The translations under genes and the position numbers were made by a program. Source: Pararhodobacter zhoushanensis (GTDB lineage Bacteria > Pseudomonadota > Alphaproteobacteria > Rhodobacterales > Rhodobacteraceae). Taken from it: a DNA stretch of 64,000 nucleotides. Positions within the stretch are counted from its first letter, which is position 1; each line of letters starts with the position of its first letter. Shown piece by piece: positions 18,877 through 26,237 of the stretch. Location: contig NZ_REEZ01000016.1 in the NCBI RefSeq assembly GCF_003990445.1, forward strand, positions 1 through 64,000, given 5' to 3'. A model generated the notes under the pieces. The model did no database searches, had not been told where the DNA came from, and saw only the letters and a list, made by a program, of their open reading frames with translations.

Positions 18877-18961
18877 CCCTTGCGCCCAACGCCCCAACGT
18901 GCTGAAAACGTTAGCAGTGGCCGCTTGCTGGAATGGTAGACAGACCGGACTTAAAATCCGT
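18877..18961 (+). repeat. attL: 85-bp copy of the tRNA-Leu 5' half and leader
   Basis: This stretch is identical to 61222-61306. It holds 42 bases upstream of the tRNA and its first 43 bases, ending in the 3' side of the anticodon stem. The rest of the tRNA is absent here, so this half is an orphan left by integration. Confidence 0.92.
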
Positions 18962-19288
18962 GAAAAAGCCTTTAAGTTCCAATGCTTCCGGTTGAAACGT
19001 CTTGCCGGACAAACCTAGTCCAAACCAAGAACCTTGAAACGGCCACTTTCGCGAGTGTCCTGTGCCTTCCGAGGTCAGACCGCTTGCACGTTCGTTCGAG
19101 CACCGGTTCGTCTGTGTTCAGCATTCCGACCACTTCGTGATCCTGAAGGTCTGCGCGAAGGGCGGGAACCGGGCATTCGCTGCGGTGGGAACTGAGGTCT
19201 GCTGTGCGGACTTAGTTGCCCTTCGGCACGAGGCCCGAGAGGGTTCAGTTGTGAGACGACGGGTTTGGCGAATACGCCCCTACGGCTA
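18962..19288. other. Gene-free attL-proximal segment with integrase arm-type sites
   Basis: No coding frame here has recognisable features. TTGAAACG occurs at 18992-18999 and TTGAAACGG at 19034-19042, matching two copies beside attR at 61191 and 61203. I read these as arm-type integrase sites. Confidence 0.5.
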
Positions 19289-20245
19289 TTACGGTGTCGA
19301 GCGGAGTTCCGTCTCTGAATCGTACAGGTCGCGGGCGAGTGCTCTTCCTTCTGCGACGGCCGCCTCATAGGCATCGCATTCTCCATCTTGGGTGCGCGAT
19401 GAAGCGCCGAAGGCGGCGCGCAGCGCCTGATCAGATGGCATTTCGAAGTCTGGAACGAGGCCCCGGAGAAGGCTGCGATTCGCGGCGAGCCACTCAATAC
19501 TAGCGGCGGTGAGGGCTAATGCACGGCAGGTTGGGGAGGGGTGGGTAATCGAAGGTTCACCAAGTGTCTCCTCTCTGACTACTGCGTCCATAATGAATGG
19601 AAGCCCTCCCACAGGCGCGAATTCTTCGATTGAAAACACCTCCAGCATGCATCCGTCTGCCTGCCCCTCAAGCGTCATCATATCGAGATCGGTTGCATCG
19701 TCATCGAGATGCCCCAAGGCGGCGTGGCACATTTCATGAAGGTTGACGGTGGAAATAGCCGACGCGATCCCGCCAAGGACGGTCTCAGCATAGAGAGCCG
19801 AACCTCGGAGCGAGGTGACTGCCCATGCATGGTCAGGATGAACCTCGTCGAGGAATGGCATGCGTGAGGGGGAACGAATTTCAATGAGCTGTTCGACATA
19901 GGCGGCAATAAGGTCACAACTATGCGTGTCGAGAAAACACCCCAGCATAGCGTCTGACACGAAGGGAACAGGGCCAAGGGAACGCCGAGGAAACTGAATT
20001 CGGAACACGTTGTCGAAGGCGCGCGAAACCCGCGGCGCGCGCCCTCCAGACGTATACGCGATTTCAAATTCGAGTATTCGACCGTCGGTCAGCGGCCCTA
20101 ACGTTGCATATTGCGTGGCATCGGGCAGCGTCATGCTTTCCTGCATGGCACTCCTGATCTGGTCGCGAAGGTCGGTCTGAGACAGTGCCGGTCCGGACAG
20201 TGCGCAGTATGCAGCGATCGAGATCAGAAAAGAGATAGGTCGCAT
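19289..20245 (-). CDS. Secreted zincin-type metalloprotease of unknown family
   Basis: A protein of 318 residues. Residues 1-23 form a cleavable signal peptide (hydrophobic core, then SGPALSQ). A HEMCH (HExxH) zinc site lies at residues 170-174, followed by EGQAD at 193-197, the order seen in gluzincins where the later Glu is the third ligand. Five cysteines in the mature part suggest disulphides, which fits a periplasmic or extracellular place. The start at 20245 is 14 bases after the preceding membrane-protein gene. I do not recognise the family, and the substrate is unknown. Confidence 0.6.
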   Translation of the reverse strand: MRPISFLISIAAYCALSGPALSQTDLRDQIRSAMQESMTLPDATQYATLGPLTDGRILEFEIAYTSGGRAPRVSRAFDNVFRIQFPRRSLGPVPFVSDAMLGCFLDTHSCDLIAAYVEQLIEIRSPSRMPFLDEVHPDHAWAVTSLRGSALYAETVLGGIASAISTVNLHEMCHAALGHLDDDATDLDMMTLEGQADGCMLEVFSIEEFAPVGGLPFIMDAVVREETLGEPSITHPSPTCRALALTAASIEWLAANRSLLRGLVPDFEMPSDQALRAAFGASSRTQDGECDAYEAAVAEGRALARDLYDSETELRSTP

Positions 20246-20258
20246 GGGTTTCCTCACA

Positions 20259-20789
20259 TCAAAGTGCGCCGACAGCCAAACGGATCTCCGCAAGAGAATT
20301 ATCAGGGTCATCTAGTATAGCGTCGATCTCCGCATCGCGGCCTGCGTCCCGCAACGCTTCAATCTGCAGTGTCAGTGAGAGGATTGACTGGGCCAAGACG
20401 AGTGAGCCATCTGTCGCAAGCCGTCCCTCTTTTAGGGCAAGTTCCGTGTAAGTCCGAGTGAGCCGCTGATTGTAGAAGAATAGGGATCGCTCGGTTGACT
20501 CAAGTGTTCCTTCACCGCCATCTTGTGAGACGGTAACGGTCTTTTCTCTGAGAATTGGGTTTGCCAAGCTGACATAGACATAGCCGAGCAGAAGGAGCGC
20601 GGCGACGAACGGCTTCGTGAGTTCGAATGCAATGGAACCTGCAGTTCCTTTGAGACGGGCAGTTTGCGACGCAGTGTCTTTTCTGTAGGCCCAAAGCAGA
20701 AAGATTGATACGCCAACGAAAATTATCGCCAGAGATATGCGCTCGGCCAACCGGAACCATAGAAGCGCCTCGTCGAATTCAAATCTCAT
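20259..20789 (-). CDS. Two-segment membrane protein, partner of the metalloprotease gene
   Basis: A protein of 176 residues starting at the ATG at 20789. Hydrophobic segments cover about residues 17-34 and 58-77, and a soluble, probably helical region rich in Leu, Glu and Asp follows to the end. It precedes the secreted zincin gene by 14 bases on the same strand, so the pair is likely co-transcribed. I do not recognise the family. As cargo next to attL the pair may serve host or lysogen fitness rather than phage growth. Confidence 0.55.
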   Translation of the reverse strand: MRFEFDEALLWFRLAERISLAIIFVGVSIFLLWAYRKDTASQTARLKGTAGSIAFELTKPFVAALLLLGYVYVSLANPILREKTVTVSQDGGEGTLESTERSLFFYNQRLTRTYTELALKEGRLATDGSLVLAQSILSLTLQIEALRDAGRDAEIDAILDDPDNSLAEIRLAVGAL

Positions 20790-21210
20790 ATCAGTACGTG
20801 TCCTCGCTGCCGAACATGACAGTACTTGATGACAGGTGCGATGCAAGCATCAGAGATGTATATTCAGTTGCACTCGTCTCGCAATCGCTCCCTTCCGACA
20901 CATCTCCGTGGGAAGAGTGAGATCGGATACTTGGTTGTCCCGTAAGGCTGTCCCGAAAGACTTGCTGATAGGCGTCACTTTGGGCTCAAAGCGGCCGTTC
21001 ACTGCGGACGGTGCGAAGATCCGGTAAGGGCCGAGAGCGTCATGGTGCCCTGCTTGGAGTGCCGCCCTCTACGTCGCAGTGCCGCATGACCGGTTAGAGC
21101 CCGTTCAAGACTTTGGGAAACCTAGTAATCCCTCGTTGCGACCCAGACCTGTCGAATAAATAGGAAGGCCCGCCCATGCCGGCTTGGCCTAGCCAGTATC
21201 TCTTGTGGAC
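20790..21210. other. Gene-free stretch between cargo genes
   Basis: About 420 bases without a convincing coding frame. A segment near 20985-21010 resembles GC-rich degenerate sequence seen again near 38930, both with a TTCxCTGCGGA core. I see nothing else. Confidence 0.4.
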
Positions 21211-21993
21211 TCAACGCTTCTCTGAAATTGTGTCTTCAAATATCACTGTCTCCATCTGCGGAGGTGCAGTCCATAGACCATCCTTTGCTCGCACGTAGTT
21301 TCTGCAAAGACATGCAATTTTGTGATCGGTACCAAGACCAATCTTCAACTTGTCGATCTCTACAATGTTTTCGATGGACTTTGTTGCAAAGCCAGAACTC
21401 GAGAGAAGGACACCTCCATCGACAGCTTCCCTTGCGATGGTGTGAACGAACTGATTTATGACTTCGCCGCCAACCCTCTTCCCGGATCGCCAGTGCTTCA
21501 CTTCAACAAAGAATGTTCGATTTCTAACTCCATCCGAATACTTCACCACGACGTCCTTGCCACCATCACCAGAGCATTGTGTGAGTTCCACACTGAAGCC
21601 GAGACCTTCAAAGACTTCGGCAACAAGACGCTCTAAGTCTCGCCACTCTATTTCGTCTAAAGCGGCAGGATGCTTCGCAACTAGGTGGGCTAGCTTTTTG
21701 CATAGATCGTCCAGGGCCACTTGAACATGCGCTCTGACGCCGCTTGCGATCAAATCCGCGTCGTCTTCGTCGGACGTGCTCTCTTCTGTGACGTAGTCGT
21801 TCTTTCGAATATTCGCGGCAAAAGGACCTTTGGGTCCTTCGACGACTTCAAACTCAATTTTATCGCCCTCACAAAGGTCGTCGAACGGAACGTCCAACAG
21901 CTCCATGCCATGGAAAAAGATATCTCTACGTAAATCCGACCTTGCGATGAACCCGTAGCCACTGTCGCGTATTCTAACAACTGTTCCTTGCAT
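21211..21993 (-). CDS. Cold-shock-domain and Mrr-type nuclease fusion
   Basis: A protein of 260 residues. Residues 1-66 form a cold-shock/OB fold (GTVVRIRDSGYGFI, then DIFFH and an EGDKIEFEV strand), which binds single-stranded nucleic acid. A short acidic linker leads to an Mrr-like PD-(D/E)xK domain (about 115-240): LERLVAEVFEGLGF, catalytic D147 (DGGKD), E164 and K166 (FFVEVKH). Mrr-type domains cut modified or foreign DNA; the cold-shock part might target RNA or single strands. It stands alone in the attL-proximal cargo. I infer a defence role and know no characterised homologue with this layout. Confidence 0.7.
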   Translation of the reverse strand: MQGTVVRIRDSGYGFIARSDLRRDIFFHGMELLDVPFDDLCEGDKIEFEVVEGPKGPFAANIRKNDYVTEESTSDEDDADLIASGVRAHVQVALDDLCKKLAHLVAKHPAALDEIEWRDLERLVAEVFEGLGFSVELTQCSGDGGKDVVVKYSDGVRNRTFFVEVKHWRSGKRVGGEVINQFVHTIAREAVDGGVLLSSSGFATKSIENIVEIDKLKIGLGTDHKIACLCRNYVRAKDGLWTAPPQMETVIFEDTISEKR

Positions 21994-22321
21994 TTCACGA
22001 ATCCATTGACAGTGTCTAAATCAATTTGGCATTTTTGCTTACGGCAGCAACAGTTCAAAAAATTACCCGCAGAAAGGACTCATAGTAATACTCTCGGGTT
22101 ACGAGTAACCGACGGCATCCGTTACAGCCGTCGAATGTCTCACATGTCCGCTCTGTTGGCCTTCACTATCTGAGAATGCTGCGCGATGCACCAATGGCCG
22201 GTCAGGTGAAGCTGCGGCGCAGCGCAAAACCACGGAGCGAACGGCAGGTCTGGGCCGGGAGCGGCGGTGTCGGAAGGCAGAACGTAAGGATTTCACGTCG
22301 AGGTATCCCGGTACCCGCTTT
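21994..22321. other. Gene-free region with a palindrome
   Basis: It holds upstream sequence for the cold-shock/Mrr gene. A perfect 14-bp palindrome GGTTACGAGTAACC lies at 22097-22110, about 100 bases upstream of that gene. No reading frame here looks coding. Confidence 0.4.
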
Positions 22322-23392
22322 CTACACCGCCCGCAGCCGCCCTCTTCCCTGCCGCTCACTCCCGCCCTCTTCGGCGGTCAGGCTCCAGATAAGCCCCTCA
22401 ACTTCTCCGAGTGGAAGACCTAGCTCTCGCGCGATGTCAGCCTTGGTTACGCGCTCTTGCCAGAGCATCGTAAGCACCTGGCGCCAGACCTTTGACTTCT
22501 CACGGTCGATGCCGATCGGCTCACCGGTACGGTAGCCGCGCTTTGTCAGGTCGATGCAAATCGACTTGTACTGCCATTCCGAAAGTCGCTTCAGTTGATG
22601 AAGACGGTAAGCCATAGCCATTGCCGAGACGCGCCATCGGGCCTTTGCGCGAATGACGGTATCGGTCGTCACTCGCCTCGGGATGCGGGCTATGACATCT
22701 TCGGCGGGCATCAGGAACGCCGAAGCAAAGGCGTTTGCCTCTCGCTCTACATTTCTTCCCTTCTTGGGGTCGCCATGCTTGTGCATGGCGAGGTGAGCCA
22801 GTTCATGCGCGGCATCAAAACGACTGCTTTCGGCGGTCTTGAAATTGTTCAGGAACATATACGGCTTGCCTCCGCGCCAGAAAGAGAAGGCGTTGACCGA
22901 CGCGGTGTTCTCGGTAAGCGAGAACAGACGAATTCCTTTGACTTCCAGAAGCGCCATAAGGTCAGCGATGGGTTGCTGCCCAAGCGACCATTGTTGCCGC
23001 ATGTGAGACGCTGCAACCTCGGGGTCGCTTTCGTAAGACAGATCGATCAGGTCGGGCTCCGGCAAGCCAAATCGCTCCTCGACCCATCCGCTCAGCATCA
23101 GCCCCACCGATCCGGCACCAAGAGACGCATCGCGCTCCTTGGCCGTCATCTTCGAGAATGAGCGGAAACTGACGGCACCAGGATCGACGGCATCGACCTT
23201 GGGTCCGAAGAAGAATTCTTCCGGGTATCCAAGCGCCTCTGCCAGTTTCCCCACGGTATGCGGCTCAGGTTCGTTTCGACCTTGTTCGAGACGTTTGATG
23301 GTGTCGACGCTTACGCCAGCCTGCTCGGCAAGCGCTTTCGCCGTCAGCCCGCGGCGCGCACGTGCTAATTTCAATCGTGATTCTTCAAACAT
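22322..23392 (-). CDS. XRE-family regulator fused to ImmA/IrrE-type metallopeptidase
   Basis: A protein of 356 residues from the ATG at 23392. An XRE helix-turn-helix covers about 7-60 (LAEQAGVSVDTIKRLEQGR). A zincin domain follows, with HELAH at 196-200 and EREANAFASAFLMP as the third-ligand helix. Fusions of this kind occur in phages and mobile elements; ImmA-type peptidases cleave a repressor after DNA damage. Here the DNA-binding and peptidase parts are one chain, so it may control itself or a partner. The gene upstream ends eight bases before it. Confidence 0.78.
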   Translation of the reverse strand: MFEESRLKLARARRGLTAKALAEQAGVSVDTIKRLEQGRNEPEPHTVGKLAEALGYPEEFFFGPKVDAVDPGAVSFRSFSKMTAKERDASLGAGSVGLMLSGWVEERFGLPEPDLIDLSYESDPEVAASHMRQQWSLGQQPIADLMALLEVKGIRLFSLTENTASVNAFSFWRGGKPYMFLNNFKTAESSRFDAAHELAHLAMHKHGDPKKGRNVEREANAFASAFLMPAEDVIARIPRRVTTDTVIRAKARWRVSAMAMAYRLHQLKRLSEWQYKSICIDLTKRGYRTGEPIGIDREKSKVWRQVLTMLWQERVTKADIARELGLPLGEVEGLIWSLTAEEGGSERQGRGRLRAV

Positions 23393-23399
23393 GTGACGC

Positions 23400-24020
23400 T
23401 TACCTGCGCACGATCTTGGGCTCAAAATTCTCCGCGATGCCGTCGTCGTCGAGGTTCAGGAGCGTGTCATCTTCGTCGCCCTCGGGAAGCAGGAATATGC
23501 GCTCAACTGCGCCTTCGAAGGTCTTGCCGGAAATCTTGGGGCGCGTGAGTTCTGCCCGTCCCATTTCATCCACCATGAGGTAATAGAACGCGAGCCCCGC
23601 TGCATCGTTACGGACGAAATAGCGAAGTTCATCCGGATCGAAAAGCATCGGGCCGCAGGCACGTTCCGACGCCGCACCCTTGTCCGAGCGCGGCTTCGGA
23701 GCCTTGTCGCCACATGCGCGATCGACATTGCAGAACCCGATTTTCAACCCTTTCTGGTCATTGCGTATTGTCTCAACCCCATCTTTCCGGTCGATCACCC
23801 AGTCGCCGCCAATGAACTCCTGGCGGAGAGTTGCAACGCCTTCGTGATAACCAAAGGTGCCTGCCGCGTTCGAAGGATGCAGCGCCGTCGCGTTTCCACT
23901 CGCAGTGCGAGCTGCGCGCACCGCGTTGATCAGACCCTCTATCGCCAATCCCATCTCGGCGATACGGCGGTCCACATGCCAAGGCTCGCCGAGTATCTTC
24001 GTTTCAAGCCATCCAGCCAT
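23400..24020 (-). CDS. Uncharacterised protein paired with the XRE-ImmA gene
   Basis: A soluble protein of 206 residues from the ATG at 24020. It has three cysteines, an acidic C-terminus (GDEDDTLLNLDDDG) and no membrane segment. It is the first gene of a two-gene unit with the XRE-ImmA protein, behind a 38-base inverted repeat. I do not recognise the family. A toxin, a cleavage target or a sensor for its partner are all possible. Confidence 0.55.
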   Translation of the reverse strand: MAGWLETKILGEPWHVDRRIAEMGLAIEGLINAVRAARTASGNATALHPSNAAGTFGYHEGVATLRQEFIGGDWVIDRKDGVETIRNDQKGLKIGFCNVDRACGDKAPKPRSDKGAASERACGPMLFDPDELRYFVRNDAAGLAFYYLMVDEMGRAELTRPKISGKTFEGAVERIFLLPEGDEDDTLLNLDDDGIAENFEPKIVRR

Positions 24021-24035
24021 GCTCGATTCCTCGTG

Positions 24036-24073
24036 CCCGTTTTTTCTACCTACTTGTAGGTCGGAAAAACGGG
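24036..24073 (-). promoter_or_regulatory. Large imperfect operator-like inverted repeat
   Basis: Two 17-base arms (24036-24052 and 24057-24073), matching at 15 positions, flank CTTG. They lie 15 bases upstream of the first gene of the XRE-ImmA unit, a good place for autoregulation by the XRE domain. Confidence 0.6.
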
Positions 24074-24271
24074 CAAGGTCAAGGTAGCTTTTGCGCTGAC
24101 GTCTGGGTCCGAACGGCACATTCGAGAAAGCTGCACTGCAGCGTCGCCCGGAAAATATATGTCCTCTAGGGGCCGCAAGCGACGGTGATGCGAATCGATA
24201 CATGAGGCGATGTTATGCGCTCCGCCAAACATCACGAATCCAGTTTCCCTCGTTCCCACAAGGCTGATCGT

Positions 24272-24490
24272 TCACTCTCGACGCGAATAGCTCCCCACAT
24301 AAGGCGCATGTGTCGCACCTGAGGCCCATGACTTGATGATGCTCTCCGGTCGACCCCTTCGCCCGCATACATTGCACTTGAGTCGGTCAAACGCCATGAA
24401 CCCCGCTGGATCGCTGCCGAGCGTCTCAGCAGTGAGTGTGGCGATGTGCCCGCAAGCGCAAGACACGCGAATGGTGATGGATCCCTGCAT
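24272..24490 (-). CDS. Small zinc-ribbon-like phage protein
   Basis: A protein of 72 residues with CxC (residues 11 and 13) and CxxC (39 and 42) pairs that could hold one zinc. It lies 70 bases beyond the D tail gene, as the last gene of the leftward late transcript. The spacing is like that of small zinc-ribbon proteins, but I cannot name a family. Confidence 0.5.
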   Translation of the reverse strand: MQGSITIRVSCACGHIATLTAETLGSDPAGFMAFDRLKCNVCGRRGRPESIIKSWASGATHAPYVGSYSRRE

Positions 24491-24560
24491 GACAGGAACA
24501 TAAGGAGAACAAAAGGGCCTGGGAAGTAGTCTCTGAGCAAATCACAGTGCGAGGATACGG

Positions 24561-25637
24561 TCAGCCCACCGGTGCGCCTTCGCACTCGACGCTGCACCGA
24601 TACCCGGCCCCGTCGAGCTGGTGCCGGACCGTCTTGATCAACCACTCGCCATTGATGCCCGGCCGGAAGCCGGACAGGACAAGACGGCCCTCGGCCATCA
24701 AGTCCGCCCGTCCAGGCATGCTGACCGATAGCTGTCGCTCGGCGCGGCGCGAGCGATCGAGCTCGGCCTGCGCCGCGCGCTCGGCCGCTGCCCGCGTTGG
24801 TTGAGCGCGGCGGATCGTGCGGGTCTGTGTTGCCGTCGACAGCAGCGAGTCTGCCGTCGCTTGCGCGTCGGTGATCGAGGTTGCCGTCGAGGTTTGGCGG
24901 GGGGCACCCTCCGCGCGAACGCTGACAGATGCCGCGCTCGCGGTGTCCTGATACGTGGCGACGACAGCCCTGACCGCCTCACGGCGCAGGAACCGCGCTG
25001 TCCAGGACGTTATGTCGGCCGGGGTCACGGCGACGCGCGGGAGCTTCTCACCGCTGGCGCTGGTGCTCTCGCCAGCCTTGACCATCACCAGCCGCCCGCC
25101 CGCAGGCTTGAAGATCAGACCGTTCTCTCGCGCGACGCGGTTCAGGATCGCGATGTCGCTCTCGTCGATCTGGTCGAGGTGCTGCAGCGCAATCTCGCCG
25201 GCGGCCCGGGATACTGCGGCCTGATAGCCCGCCCCGCGGGCAATCGTCTCGACCAGCGTCTTGACGGTGGTGCCGTCGAGCCACGAGCGGCTTCGCTGCT
25301 CGGAGATCGGGCTGCGGCCCTCGTCGCTGTCGCCGTGCGTTGCCGAATAGGCGGTGATGGTCAGCCGGCCCGGGGGACCAGAAACCTGCACCTCATCTGC
25401 GATGTAGAGCCCGACAACCTTCGCGCCCAGCGCGTAGCCCAGCGCGACCTCGATCTCTGCGCCAGTCTTGGGCAGCGCGATCGGCATCAGGCCCACATGG
25501 TCTGTGAGCTCGATCTGAAGCGTGTCCGACTGGGTGCCGGCCGTGTCGACGATCGTGATCGATGACAGGCGCGGCAGAAGGGCGCTGTTGACGTCCTTGC
25601 CGTTCACCGACACCGAAACAAGCGCCTTGAAGTCCAT
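24561..25637 (-). CDS. P2-type late control protein D / tail hub (gpD)
   Basis: A protein of 358 residues, normal for the gpD family. A beta-rich first half (EVALGYALGAKVVGLYIADEV) gives way to a hub domain with the conserved RVARENGLIF segment. It forms the baseplate hub below the tube. The ATG at 25637 overlaps the stop of gene X as TGATG; a GTG three codons earlier is less likely. Confidence 0.85.
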   Translation of the reverse strand: MDFKALVSVSVNGKDVNSALLPRLSSITIVDTAGTQSDTLQIELTDHVGLMPIALPKTGAEIEVALGYALGAKVVGLYIADEVQVSGPPGRLTITAYSATHGDSDEGRSPISEQRSRSWLDGTTVKTLVETIARGAGYQAAVSRAAGEIALQHLDQIDESDIAILNRVARENGLIFKPAGGRLVMVKAGESTSASGEKLPRVAVTPADITSWTARFLRREAVRAVVATYQDTASAASVSVRAEGAPRQTSTATSITDAQATADSLLSTATQTRTIRRAQPTRAAAERAAQAELDRSRRAERQLSVSMPGRADLMAEGRLVLSGFRPGINGEWLIKTVRHQLDGAGYRCSVECEGAPVG

Positions 25638-25858
25638 CAACCCCACAGGCGCACCTCTTGAACGATGGCAGGGGTCGGCGGATCTGGGATAAGGACCTGC
25701 AGCCCGTCCGGCAACACAGGGCCGAAGTCAGCGAGGCCGGGGTTCGCCTCGAGCAGAAGCTCGACACACCGGTTGTCCTGCCGCTCATAGACGGCCCAGG
25801 CGATGCTGTCGGCAGTGTCGCCAGCCTTAGAACGGTAGTAGCGCACGCAAGCCTCCAT
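25637..25858 (-). CDS. Tail protein X, LysM-like
   Basis: A protein of 73 residues with the P2 gpX pattern: a LysM-like fold (KAGDTADSIAWAVY, then LLEANPGLADFGPVLPDGLQVLIP). In P2 it is an essential tail part that joins the hub. The gene overlaps U by 32 bases and D by one base. Confidence 0.82.
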   Translation of the reverse strand: MEACVRYYRSKAGDTADSIAWAVYERQDNRCVELLLEANPGLADFGPVLPDGLQVLIPDPPTPAIVQEVRLWG

Positions 25859-26237
25859 CGTAGCGCGTCATCGACATATCGAAGGCCTGACGCAGCGGCG
25901 CGCCCTGAGCCACGAAGACTGACTGCGTCTCGGCGATCCGCTCCACGCACCACAGGCCGAGGATCCGCCCGGTGCCGCTGATCAGGGGCAGGGGGGACCC
26001 GACCGACGCCATGAGGCGCAGCGCATCAGGTTGGCGTACACCGCCAGCGAAGGCACCGAACACCACGCCCCGCAGGTCGATGGTCTCTGGCCCAAAGCCG
26101 GTGAACTGCAGCGCGTCATTTGTGCCAATCCGCTCTTGCCGCGCCCAGCGGTACTGCGTGGTGCGGGCGAACTCCTGATAGGCCGCCGTGCTGATCGAGA
26201 ACTTATAAGTGCCGAGGCGCATCATGGTTCGGCTCAT
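25827..26237 (-). CDS. Phage tail protein U
   Basis: A protein of 136 residues of the P2 gpU family (FSISTAAYQEFARTTQYRWARQERIG). Relatives cap the tube or complete the tail. The ATG at 26237 overlaps the tape-measure stop as TGATG. Position between tape measure and X matches P2 order. Confidence 0.85.
   Translation of the reverse strand: MSRTMMRLGTYKFSISTAAYQEFARTTQYRWARQERIGTNDALQFTGFGPETIDLRGVVFGAFAGGVRQPDALRLMASVGSPLPLISGTGRILGLWCVERIAETQSVFVAQGAPLRQAFDMSMTRYDGGLRALLPF

Noticed and set aside
18919-18961. Left tRNA-Leu copy as a working tRNA
   Set aside because: It ends after the anticodon stem; variable arm, T-arm and acceptor 3' strand are missing.
24272-24490. Mu Com homologue
   Set aside because: It has two cysteine pairs but not the Com spacing, and no mom gene lies next to it.
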